From SZUA-36 sp964650905 (lineage in GTDB: Bacteria > Pseudomonadota > Gammaproteobacteria > Xanthomonadales > SZUA-36), in the NCBI GenBank assembly GCA_964650905.1, contig CAZYVH010000001.1, positions 18,858 through 82,857 on the forward strand: a DNA stretch of 64,000 nt, given 5' to 3'. The notes beneath the pieces were generated by a model. The model did no database searches. It saw nothing but the letters and a program-made list of their open reading frames with translations, and was not told where the DNA came from. Positions 15,994 through 25,500 of this stretch are shown here, piece after piece (position 1 is the stretch's first letter; every line of letters begins with the position of its first letter). Made by a program: the position numbers and the translations under genes.

Positions 15994-17826
15994 TTATATG
16001 GCCAGTTTTTTGACACGTTTCTTACCGCCATAAATCAGGTTCACTACCGCCCGGGTCCCCATGATCGCCGTGAACATGGAGGTCACGATACCCAGTGACA
16101 AGGTAACCGCGAAACCCTTGATCGGCCCGGTGCCAAACAGGAACAGCACGAAGGCGGCTATCAGGGTCGTGATATTGGCATCTGCGATAGTCGAAAAGGC
16201 CTTTTCATAGCCGGCGCGGATACTGGCTTGCGGTGTATTACGGTTGCGCAGTTCTTCACGTATACGCTCAAAAATCAAAACATTGGCATCCACCGCCATA
16301 CCGACGGTCAGGACGATACCAGCGATACCTGGCATGGTCAGCGTGGCGCCGAGCATGGACAGCAGTGAGACCAACAGGACCAGGTTTCCAAACAGGGCTA
16401 TATTGGCCACTAGGCCGAACAATTTGTAATAGAGCGCCATGAATACCAGCACAAGGACAAAGCCAATGAGCACGGATTCAAAACCCTGGGCAACGTTATC
16501 AGCGCCGAGGCTCGGCCCCACGGTGCGTTCCTCGACGATTTCCATGGGCGCGGCCAATGCGCCTGCTCGCAATAACAACGCGAGTTGTGAAGCTTCGTTG
16601 ATGGACGCCAGACCGGTGGTCTGGAAGCGTTTTCCAAAGGGCTCGCGCACAACTGCCACACTGATCACGTCCTCGATCTTACGACCACCCGATTTCTGTT
16701 CGATATAGACAACCGCCATGCGGTTACCCACGTTATCACGGGTAAAGTCGAGCATGCGCTTGGCGCCGACGCCGTCCAGCGTCACGCTGACCGAGGGCTG
16801 GCCGGTTTGCTGATCAAAAGAACCGGAGGCGCCGATCAATTGATCACCCGCTACGATCAGCCGCTTTTTAAGCAGGATCGGATTGCCATTGTCATCTTTG
16901 TAAAGACGCGATTCGGGCGGCACCCTGCCGGTTTGCAAGGCGGTGAATGCATCATTGCTCTCATCAACGGCACGATACTCCAGCGTCGCGGTTGCGCCGA
17001 TGATCTTTTTGGCCGCCACCGTATCCTGGACACCCGGCAACTCTACTACCACGCGGTCGGCGCCCTGTTGTTGTATGACCGGTTCGGCTACACCCAGCTC
17101 ATTGACACGGTTTCTGAGTGTTGTGATGTTCTGTTTCAGTGCAGTCTGTTGTAAGGCAATCAGTTGTTTTTCCTTCACCGTGGCGGAAATCCCGAAGGTT
17201 TCCCCTGCAGGCAATTCAGTGATGTTGAGCCCCTGCAAGCTCTGGTCAGTGCGCAATATGTTCAAGGCCCGGTCACGGTCCCCGGCAGAACGCAACATGG
17301 CCAGCAAACCATTACCCTCGTGACGTACCGATACGTAGCGGACACCTTCGGTACGCAAAGCCGCCCTGATATCATCCACAAAGCGATCCAGTTGCTGTCC
17401 TCGCGCCGTATCCATATCGACCTGCATCAGGAAATGCACACCACCCTGCAAATCCAAACCCAGGGTCATGGGCTTGCCACCGACAGCACGTAACCACTCG
17501 GGGGTCGCGTGTGCCAGATTCAGCGCCACCACATACTTGTCACCCAGTGAATCGCGCAACACACCGGCCGCCTTGAGCTGATCCTCGGTATTTGCCAGAC
17601 GATAAAGCAGGTGGTTACCCCGTTGCTCCCGGCTATCGTACGTAATATGTGCACTCAGCAACGCATCATCGATATTGGTGGTCAGTTCTGCCGGCAACTC
17701 AAATCCTCGTGATGAGGTGATCTGCAGGGCGGGGTCTTCACCGTAAAGGTTTGGCAGCGCATAGAGTGTTCCCAGCGTGACGGCGAAAACGATCAGCAGG
17801 TATTTCCAGAGAGGATACTGGTTCAT
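15994..17826 (-). CDS. secD: Protein translocase subunit SecD
   Basis: SecDF partner of 610 residues. One N-terminal membrane helix precedes a large periplasmic P1 domain, with the GLDLQGGVHFLMQVD signature near residue 125; five C-terminal membrane helices include VGMAVDANVLIFERIREEL, whose Asp takes part in proton transport. Length and motifs are complete. It lies 37 bp after yajC and directly upstream of secF on the same strand. Confidence 0.97.
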   Translation of the reverse strand: MNQYPLWKYLLIVFAVTLGTLYALPNLYGEDPALQITSSRGFELPAELTTNIDDALLSAHITYDSREQRGNHLLYRLANTEDQLKAAGVLRDSLGDKYVVALNLAHATPEWLRAVGGKPMTLGLDLQGGVHFLMQVDMDTARGQQLDRFVDDIRAALRTEGVRYVSVRHEGNGLLAMLRSAGDRDRALNILRTDQSLQGLNITELPAGETFGISATVKEKQLIALQQTALKQNITTLRNRVNELGVAEPVIQQQGADRVVVELPGVQDTVAAKKIIGATATLEYRAVDESNDAFTALQTGRVPPESRLYKDDNGNPILLKKRLIVAGDQLIGASGSFDQQTGQPSVSVTLDGVGAKRMLDFTRDNVGNRMAVVYIEQKSGGRKIEDVISVAVVREPFGKRFQTTGLASINEASQLALLLRAGALAAPMEIVEERTVGPSLGADNVAQGFESVLIGFVLVLVFMALYYKLFGLVANIALFGNLVLLVSLLSMLGATLTMPGIAGIVLTVGMAVDANVLIFERIREELRNRNTPQASIRAGYEKAFSTIADANITTLIAAFVLFLFGTGPIKGFAVTLSLGIVTSMFTAIMGTRAVVNLIYGGKKRVKKLAI

Positions 17827-17863
17827 GAATCAGTCTCGAGTAATGAAAGTTGCGGGTGGTGAG

Positions 17864-18187
17864 TCAAGCAGACTTGATCGTACCTTTGGGCATTACGTTG
17901 GTCACTGACTGGCGCTGCAGTTTAACCTGCACGCCGTCGGCCAGCTCCAACGTCACAAATGACTCGGTGACCGCAGTTATGCGGCCCAGCAAACCGCCAT
18001 TGGTGACCACCTCGTCACCTTTGGACAGCTGCGCAACCAGTTGGCGGTGTTCTTTTGCCCGTTTGGTCTGTGGGCGGATCAGCATAAAATAAAATACAGC
18101 CACTATGACGATGAGCGGCAAAAAACTGAGCAGCCCACCAGATGCTGCAGGCTCTGCCGCGTATGCATTGGAAATAAAAAAGTCCAT
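17864..18187 (-). CDS. yajC: Preprotein translocase subunit YajC
   Basis: Small single-span inner-membrane protein of 107 residues, starting MDFFISNAYA. The membrane helix (FLPLIVIVAVFYFMLIRPQ) leads into a basic cytoplasmic tail with KGDEVVTNGGLLGRI, the YajC hallmark. It associates with SecDF. The start at 18187 is chosen over an upstream frame extension because it gives the canonical N-terminus. First gene of the sec cluster, following tgt. Confidence 0.95.
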   Translation of the reverse strand: MDFFISNAYAAEPAASGGLLSFLPLIVIVAVFYFMLIRPQTKRAKEHRQLVAQLSKGDEVVTNGGLLGRITAVTESFVTLELADGVQVKLQRQSVTNVMPKGTIKSA

Positions 18188-18278
18188 AATGATCTCTTTG
18201 TGTCGTCTGTTACTGTCAGCCGGCAATTATAAGCCATGCCGGGCCAGAAAACCGCAAACGGCCGACAATCAAATTGGA

Positions 18279-19385
18279 TCAATCAATGCCACCGTTGTAG
18301 CTATCCAGAAATTTGCTGACGAACTCAGTGAGTTCACCCGCCTCGGTGGCTGCCCTGATACCAGCCATCAACTGCTGGTAGAAATACAGGTTGTGGATCG
18401 TGGCAAGCTGTGCCCCCAGCATCTCCTTACAACGGTCCAGGTGTTTCAGGTAGGCACGTGAATAGTGCTGACAGGTATAACAGCCACAGGTTTCATCAAC
18501 CGCTCGTGTATCCTTGATGAAACGTGCATTGCGTACTTTTAAAATGCCCTTGCTGGTGAAGTAATAGCCGTTACGTGCGTTTCGGGTCGGCATGACACAG
18601 TCAAACATATCCACCCCTTCAAGGACCGCAGCGATAATATCCTCGGGACGACCAACACCCATCAGGTAACGCGGTTTGCCGGCGGGTAATTCTGGTAAGG
18701 TTTCAGCCAGGACCCGTTGGCGTTCCTGTTGCGTTTCACCGACCGACAGGCCGCCGATGGCGTAACCATCAAAACCAATCGCCTGCAATGTCTGCGCCGA
18801 CTCCCTGCGCAGATGTTCATACATGCCACCCTGCACAATACCAAAAAGCGCCGCCGGGTTCCCGCCATGCGCCTGTTTACAACGTTGCGCCCAGCGCATG
18901 GATAACTGCATGGATGTCCGTGCCTGCTCTTCGGTCGCCGGGTAGGGTGTACATTCGTCAAAACACATGACGATATCCGCACCCAGCGCAGCCTGAACGG
19001 TCATGGACTCTTCCGGCCCCAGGAACACTCTGGCGCCATCAACAGGTGAAGAAAAATGGACCCCTTGCTCGGTAATCTTACGTCGTTCGGCCAGACTCCA
19101 GACCTGGAAGCCACCCGAATCGGTCAGGATGGGCCACTGCCAGTGCATAAAATCGTGCAAATCACCGTGTCCCCGGATCACTTCGGTACCCGGGCGTAGC
19201 ATCAGGTGAAAGGTATTACCCAGCAGTATCTCGGCGCCCGTGTCGCGTACCGCTTCCGGTGTCATGGCCTTGACGGTGCCGTAGGTGCCAACCGGCATGA
19301 ACACCGGGGTCTGGACCGTCCCCCTCGCAAACCTAAGCTGCGCGCGACGGGCACCGCCATCACTGCCCAGCAGTTCGAACTTCAT
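18279..19385 (-). CDS. tgt: tRNA-guanine transglycosylase
   Basis: Exchanges guanine 34 of GUN-anticodon tRNAs for preQ1, a step of queuosine synthesis. The start MKFELL at 19385 gives 368 residues. Visible features are the substrate-binding LTDSGGFQVWSL with catalytic Asp, the second Asp in GVDMFDCVMPTRNARNG, and the zinc site CGCYTC...H near the C-terminus. It normally follows queA directly; here a methyltransferase gene lies between them. Confidence 0.97.
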   Translation of the reverse strand: MKFELLGSDGGARRAQLRFARGTVQTPVFMPVGTYGTVKAMTPEAVRDTGAEILLGNTFHLMLRPGTEVIRGHGDLHDFMHWQWPILTDSGGFQVWSLAERRKITEQGVHFSSPVDGARVFLGPEESMTVQAALGADIVMCFDECTPYPATEEQARTSMQLSMRWAQRCKQAHGGNPAALFGIVQGGMYEHLRRESAQTLQAIGFDGYAIGGLSVGETQQERQRVLAETLPELPAGKPRYLMGVGRPEDIIAAVLEGVDMFDCVMPTRNARNGYYFTSKGILKVRNARFIKDTRAVDETCGCYTCQHYSRAYLKHLDRCKEMLGAQLATIHNLYFYQQLMAGIRAATEAGELTEFVSKFLDSYNGGID

Positions 19386-19399
19386 TGCTTCAATGGTTC

Positions 19400-20167
19400 T
19401 CAAACATGTGCCGCGACCATGACGCGCTTGCCATAGCGTAGTTGCTCATAGGCATCGGCAGGTGGTTCCAGTACGGTGACATCGGAAAACCCAACCTTGT
19501 GGAGCATCCACAACAAGGCTTGCAGGCTCGGGACCAGGCAAATTCCGGTGACGCTGGCTTCCGGTCCGTGGGTCTCGTCGGTTTCATCGATGACGCCAAA
19601 ACTGCCTTTCAATGGCCGCACAAACCGGTAGCTGCCATAATCGACCACACCGGTCATACCGGGTATGACCTGGGTCTCGATCAGGCAGACTCCTTTGCAC
19701 AGTGTCTGTGCCAGACGCAAGGCACCAACCGGGTTTTCAAGGTGGTACAACAAACCAAGCATGAGCACCAGATCGAATTTACCCTGCCGTTGAGCGTCCA
19801 GATCAAAGATATCAGCCTGTTGGAATTGTAAGTGCCTCAGACCATAAATATCGGCAATCAGACGACTGTCTTCCACGTGTGATCCGCGGGCTTCGATACC
19901 CAGCACAGCTTCAAAACCCAATTGCGCTGTTTTGACCGCAAAGAAACCCTGGTGGGATGCAAGGTCGAGGGCATTTAGTCTGGCATAGTGCCCGGCAAAT
20001 ATATGCTCGAGATGGTCTTCCACCATGCGCCAGCGGGTCGCGTGTATGGCATCCAGTTCACCGTTATTGTAACTACGGGTACTCTGTCCGTCGGGCAATG
20101 CATAGCTATAAAACCACTCTTTTGCCAGCGCCCGGCTGATGAGTTCAGAATTTCTGTTTTCAGACAT
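19400..20167 (-). CDS. CmoB-like class I SAM methyltransferase, between queA and tgt
   Basis: Methyltransferase of 255 residues from MSENRN. The SAM motif ALDLASHQGFFAVKTA replaces the usual DxGxGxG with SHQG, followed by GIEAR and VLMLGLLYHLENPVGAL. These features are typical of the CmoB/DUF1698-like group, whose best-known member makes the carboxymethyl group of the wobble base cmo5U. It is co-oriented with queA (24 bp upstream) and tgt (14 bp downstream), so it should be co-transcribed with queuosine genes. Its substrate is unknown, and a link to wobble-base modification is inference from position. Confidence 0.82.
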   Translation of the reverse strand: MSENRNSELISRALAKEWFYSYALPDGQSTRSYNNGELDAIHATRWRMVEDHLEHIFAGHYARLNALDLASHQGFFAVKTAQLGFEAVLGIEARGSHVEDSRLIADIYGLRHLQFQQADIFDLDAQRQGKFDLVLMLGLLYHLENPVGALRLAQTLCKGVCLIETQVIPGMTGVVDYGSYRFVRPLKGSFGVIDETDETHGPEASVTGICLVPSLQALLWMLHKVGFSDVTVLEPPADAYEQLRYGKRVMVAAHV

Positions 20168-20191
20168 CCGCATATTTTGACACCGTTGTCC

Positions 20192-21217
20192 TCATGCGAC
20201 CAGCATCGCATCACCGTAACTGAAAAACCGGTAACACTGCTCAACCGCGTGCCGGTAAGCGGCCATCGTTTGCGCGTGGCCGGCGAAGGCACTCACCAAC
20301 ATCAGCAGGGTGGATTCCGGCAGATGGAAGTTGGTGACCATCGCATCCACAACACTGAACTTGTAGGGTGGGTAGATAAACAGACGGCTTTCACCCGTGT
20401 ACGGCTGCATGTGGCCATTCCTCGCCGCCGTTTCCAGGCTGCGCACGGCCGTCGTACCCACGGCAATCACCCGCCCACCGTGTGCCTTGCACTCGGCAAC
20501 CGCATCGCAGGCCGCCAACGGCACCTGCAACCATTCTGCGTGCATTTTGTGTTGAGCGATGTCATCGACCCTGACCGGCTGAAAGGTACCGGCACCGACG
20601 TGCAAGGTCACCCGCGTGGAACGTACGCCCATGGCCTGTAACTGGTCCAATAAGGCCTGGTCAAAGTGCAGCCCTGCGGTCGGTGCGGCCACTGCGCCGG
20701 GTACCTCGGCAAAAACTGTCTGATAGCGACGCCGGTCGCGTTCCGTATCCGTGCGGGTGATATAGGGTGGTAACGGCATGTGTCCCAGCCGCATCAGCCA
20801 TTCCATCAACTCACCGCCCAGTGCCCGCAAATGAAAAAAATCTGCCTGCCGTCCCACGACCAGCAATTCACTACCGTCTTCAAGTAGCAACTTTGTGCCG
20901 GGTTGCAAGGTTTTGCTGGCTCTTGCCTGTGCCAGACATTCCCGTGGACCGAGCAAACGCTCAATCAGAACCTCCACACGCCCGCCGCTGGTCTTTTTTG
21001 CAAACAGACGAGCAGGAATGACCTGGGTATTATTAAATACCAGCAGGTCCCCAGGCCTGAGCAGACTGGGTAATTGCGTAAACAGACTGTCCTTGATATC
21101 CCCTGTGTGCCGCTCAAGACACAATAAACGGCTGGAACTGCGTATTGCCAGGGGTAGCTGTGCGATCAATCTGGTTGGTAATTCATAATAGAAATCTGTG
21201 CGTTTCATAGCGCTCAT
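20192..21217 (-). CDS. queA: S-adenosylmethionine:tRNA ribosyltransferase-isomerase
   Basis: Transfers and isomerises the ribosyl part of SAM onto preQ1 in tRNA, giving epoxyqueuosine. At 341 residues (or 338 from the ATG at 21208), it shows DFYYELPTRLIAQ at the N-terminus, LLVFNNTQVIPARL, and the C-terminal TNFHLPESTLLMLVSAFAG typical of QueA. The frame is intact. First gene of the queA-methyltransferase-tgt-yajC-secDF run and divergent from kynU. Confidence 0.97.
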   Translation of the reverse strand: MSAMKRTDFYYELPTRLIAQLPLAIRSSSRLLCLERHTGDIKDSLFTQLPSLLRPGDLLVFNNTQVIPARLFAKKTSGGRVEVLIERLLGPRECLAQARASKTLQPGTKLLLEDGSELLVVGRQADFFHLRALGGELMEWLMRLGHMPLPPYITRTDTERDRRRYQTVFAEVPGAVAAPTAGLHFDQALLDQLQAMGVRSTRVTLHVGAGTFQPVRVDDIAQHKMHAEWLQVPLAACDAVAECKAHGGRVIAVGTTAVRSLETAARNGHMQPYTGESRLFIYPPYKFSVVDAMVTNFHLPESTLLMLVSAFAGHAQTMAAYRHAVEQCYRFFSYGDAMLVA

Positions 21218-21278
21218 TATCCTTTAAAACCCAGGGCAACCGAACCATAATGTCCTCTTATTGAACGAGGAGCGATGC

Positions 21279-22589
21279 ATGTCCAACAACGTTTCCAACA
21301 ACCGTGCCGAGGCACGGGAACTTGACCAGCGCGATCCGCTGCGTGGCTACCGTGATCAATTTTTACTCCCAAAGCACTCCGATGGTACACAGCAATTGTA
21401 CTTTTGTGGCAATTCACTCGGTTTACAACCGAAAAGCCTGCAAAATTCCATGGCAAGGGAACTGCAAAACTGGCAGAACCTGGCCGTTGAGGGTCACTTC
21501 ATCGGCGACAATCCGTGGACGCTCTATCCGCAACGCCTGCAAGAACCGATGGCGGAGCTGGCAGGCGCCCGGCCGAAAGAAGTGGTCATCATGAATACGC
21601 TGACGGTCAACCTGCACCTCATGATGATCAGCTTTTACCGGCCTCAGGGACGGCGCAGGCGCATCCTGATCGAGCCGCAGCCGTTTCCATCGGACCGTTA
21701 CGCACTGGAGTCCCATTTACGTCTGCATGGCCTGGACCCGGACGAATGCCTGCTTGAACTTGCCCCGGACAGCGGCAGCCAACTGATCGATGAATCCAGT
21801 ATCGAGGCCTGGCTTGATGAACATGGTGACTCGGTGGCCCTGGTGCTGTGGCCCGGTGTGCAATACGCGACAGGTCAGCGTTTTGACCTCAAGAGAATTA
21901 CCGCTGCCGCACACCGGGCGGGTGCCCTGTGTGGCATTGACCTGGCCCACAGCATCGCTAACGTACCGCTGAATCTGCACGACGATAATGTGGATTTTGC
22001 CGTCTGGTGCACCTACAAGTATCTGAATTCAGGACCGGGGGCAATCGGTGCCTGTTTCGTTAACGAGCGCCACTTTGAGCATCATGATCTGCCACGTTTG
22101 CATGGCTGGTGGGGTAACGACCTTGCCTCACGCTTCCTGATGGGCTCGAAATTTAGTCCCGCCAGGGGCGCGGACTGCTGGCAGGTTTCCAACCCTCCCA
22201 TCCTCGCGATGGTGCCCATTGAGGTGTCGCTGGCATTGTTCCAGGAAGCTGGCATGGCGGCGCTGCGGGAAAAATCCATCGCCTTGACCGCTTATCTTGA
22301 GCGCTTGATTCACACCGAACTCGACCGGCAACTGGCTATCATCACGCCACGCGAACCCGCACGCCGGGGTTGCCAGCTATCCCTCAAGGTCCGTTCGGGC
22401 CGCACAGCCGGACGAGCCCTTTTCGAGCGACTCGAAGCTGCCGGCACCGTCCCCGACTGGCGCGAACCCGACATCATCCGGGTCGCACCGGTGCCGCTTT
22501 ATAACCGCTTTGAGGATTGTTGGCGTTTTGTTGACCAGGTCAAAAACATGTTCGGCGCTACTGGCACTGTATCGGCACGGTCAGCTTAA
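21279..22589 (+). CDS. kynU: Kynureninase
   Basis: PLP enzyme that cleaves kynurenine or 3-hydroxykynurenine to (hydroxy)anthranilate and alanine. Length is 436 residues from the ATG at 21279, which has GAGGAG 6 bp upstream. The PLP lysine is Lys247 in CTYKYLNSGPG, preceded by GIDLAHSIANVPL with the cofactor-binding Asp. No tryptophan dioxygenase, formamidase or monooxygenase gene is visible in the window, so the rest of the pathway must lie elsewhere. The last 32 bp overlap the end of the convergent subtilase gene. Confidence 0.95.
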   Translation: MSNNVSNNRAEARELDQRDPLRGYRDQFLLPKHSDGTQQLYFCGNSLGLQPKSLQNSMARELQNWQNLAVEGHFIGDNPWTLYPQRLQEPMAELAGARPKEVVIMNTLTVNLHLMMISFYRPQGRRRRILIEPQPFPSDRYALESHLRLHGLDPDECLLELAPDSGSQLIDESSIEAWLDEHGDSVALVLWPGVQYATGQRFDLKRITAAAHRAGALCGIDLAHSIANVPLNLHDDNVDFAVWCTYKYLNSGPGAIGACFVNERHFEHHDLPRLHGWWGNDLASRFLMGSKFSPARGADCWQVSNPPILAMVPIEVSLALFQEAGMAALREKSIALTAYLERLIHTELDRQLAIITPREPARRGCQLSLKVRSGRTAGRALFERLEAAGTVPDWREPDIIRVAPVPLYNRFEDCWRFVDQVKNMFGATGTVSARSA

Positions 22590-25500
22590 CCGCTTCATCC
22601 GTGCGATTGATCGAACCACTCAAAGGTGCATTGAGCAGGTAATCCAGCGTCCAGCTGACATTGGATTCGTCACTGAATTCCCGGCTAAAGACACCGACCG
22701 TATCCAGGGTGACACCGGTGTCGTCACAGACTGCACAGTACCCCGCAAATTGCAGCAAGGCCATTTCCTGCGACGTGGGGGATTGCGGATCGGGTGATGC
22801 GATCAACCAGCGCGGATCACCCTTGTCATCATAAATGTAATGCACAAACGCCTGCGAGGTAGCATTGACCAGGACACTCGCCCCACCCACACCGTTGACG
22901 GGCCGCGACCATATACCCGTGTAACTGCGTTTGACACTATCAATACTCGGACATAACGGCGGAGAATTCGGCGACATACGGTCACTGCCGCTTTGTCCAA
23001 ATAGCACAAAGGAGAAAATTGCGTCATCCTCACTCAGTGTTGTGACCGATACATAACCGGCCGGGACCGAGTGCTGCGCGCTACCGTCATTGGTGTAACG
23101 CAACAGTTCTGCCACCCAGGTGTTTCCCGTGGGCTCCGGGCCACTGGCCAAATACCATTCGGGTTTGCCGTCTTCATCATAGGTATACCACAGCATTGCA
23201 CGAAACCCGCCGGTGGTATTGAAATCATAACCCTGTCTCAAATCGGGTCTGGAAGATGGTTGCCAGAGCCCGCCACGCAAGGCGATGGGGTCAGCGGATG
23301 AGACAATATCGGCATGAACCTCCACGCTCGCGGGTCCGCTGCCCTGGTTTGTCAAGACGACGTACCAGCGACCGGACAACAATTGGCCGCCACTGACGGT
23401 TAACTCCGGGCCGCTGCCGCCAGAGCCGGCACTGGCAGCAATCGGCTCGCCACTGGTGTCCGGTGCCGCTGCAAATGGTGCAGTGGTAAAGGCCTCGTCA
23501 AAGTCCATCCGGTAGAGTTCAATGGCAAGATTGTCATTCTCCTCGCTGCCCGTACCCGATGCCGTGACGGTTAATGAATCTGCGGCGGGTGGTACATCGA
23601 TATATATGCGGTCATGTGTGCCCCCCGCATCGACATTGAGTGTACGGCTGTGGCCGTTCATCAACGCCAGTGTCTCGGGCGCTGCAACCGCTGTCAGTGT
23701 AAACCTGACCGGTACGATGCCGATATTATTGGGGGTTTCCCGGTCGGTGCCGATGCCCACCGCGCCGATCAGTTCATCGCCCGGTTCAGCGTTGACGTTG
23801 TCCCAGGACAAACGCAGATTGAAATTCTCACCGGACCCTACGATGCCACTGCCACTGACGTTCAGGGCCGAGGTGTCCTGCCTGCCGATGACCGCGGTTT
23901 TCAGGGTCACCTCATCGGGGTCGTTGGTGGCGTCCCAGTTCTGTACGATGACCCAGTAGTCGCCCGCCACCGGGGTGAACAAATCACACAACTCCAGGTC
24001 AGTCGGCGTCGTACTTGAACACAGCTCCTCGCTTTGTTGCGCAAAACCGTCGTGGTTGCTGTCCAGGCCGACAAACAGGTCGAGGTCATTGGCGGTTGAA
24101 GGCAGCGTTTCGGTGTGCAGCCAGAGCGTGTCGGCGGGTACCGTCAGCATGATGGCCAGCAAACCGTCCGAGTCGTCATAGGGACTGTCATTGCTGGGGT
24201 CCTGTGGCAGGTCCTGGATGGTCAGAGTGGGCTCAACCAGACCAGCGCTCATAAACGTGGCGTCCGGCATTGCGACCAGCTTATCGAGCGCAAATTCCTG
24301 CCAGCCAGAAGCCTGGTCGGTACTGATTTGCCACTCGGCCGGCAATTTACCACCGTCGGCGAAGACCGCGACCGGCATCACGGCATCCGGTTTGCCGTCA
24401 GACTTCAGGCGGATATTGCCGTAGACCCAGCTACCAACATGGCCTGCCTGGCTCAGGTCAACCGTGATCGTCAAAAGACGGCTGGCCGCATCTGCAAGGG
24501 TGAAATTCTGGGGTGAGATATTAACTACGGTACCTTCATCAAACCCTTCCGCGCTGGCAGTCCAACTGGAGCCACCGGCCATGTCGGTGACGGTGCGTTG
24601 GAGGCTGCATGAGTTAATACACTGTGTATCGACCAGACCCGGCAGGTTCAGGTCTCTGGGCTCCCCACCCTGCTGCGGGTTTGCAGCCAGGAAATTGTTC
24701 TTGGTTTCATCCAGGAAAAGACCGGCATTGGCCGCTTGATCCAGTCTTGGCCGACCGGCCCCGCGTTTGTGCACGGTCATGCCGGAGCCATCAAAATCAT
24801 GCGCCAGTTCCGGCGTGGCCGTCATGACCAGCGCCGAGGCGATCATGGCGGGTGTCCAGTCGGGGTGGACCGCCTTGAGCAGCGCCGCGCCACCGGTGAC
24901 GTGGGGTGATGACATCGAGGTGCCATCCAAAATGCCAAAGCTGTTGGCGCTGGGTACATTGGCGGCCAGTATCTGGACCCCCGGTGCGATCAGGTCGGGT
25001 TTCATGATATCGGCCACCGGTGGCAAATTGGGGCCACGCGCGCTGAAGCTGGCAAGCTCGTCCGCAAGCCCATCATCGTGCAGCGCGGTGAAGCCACTGA
25101 TCGAGCCCTGGTGGTTCATACCGCTGTCCAGCCACTGACGCAAGGCATTGCCGTCCTGTGCACCGATATGCACCGCCGGCAGACAATGGTTGTCGGCAAC
25201 AAGTTCTTCACCCCAGCTGTCAGTATTGGCCAGGATGTAACCACCGGCACCGGCCAGCAATAGATTTTTACCCTTTTCCACACGTCCGTACGTACCCCGG
25301 TCGCAAACGACGATTTCACCATGGAACGTATCTGCGCCAAAGGGGTTGGAGGCCCCGGTATTGTCCGCGCAGTCCGGTTGTGATTCGGACGCGCCCGTGC
25401 CGCACAAGGCATTGCCAAAATCCTTGGCATGGACGATTTTCCTGATACCAATACCGGCTGTGAAACTTTTACCCAACAGATCACCCGGTGGGGGCGTGTC

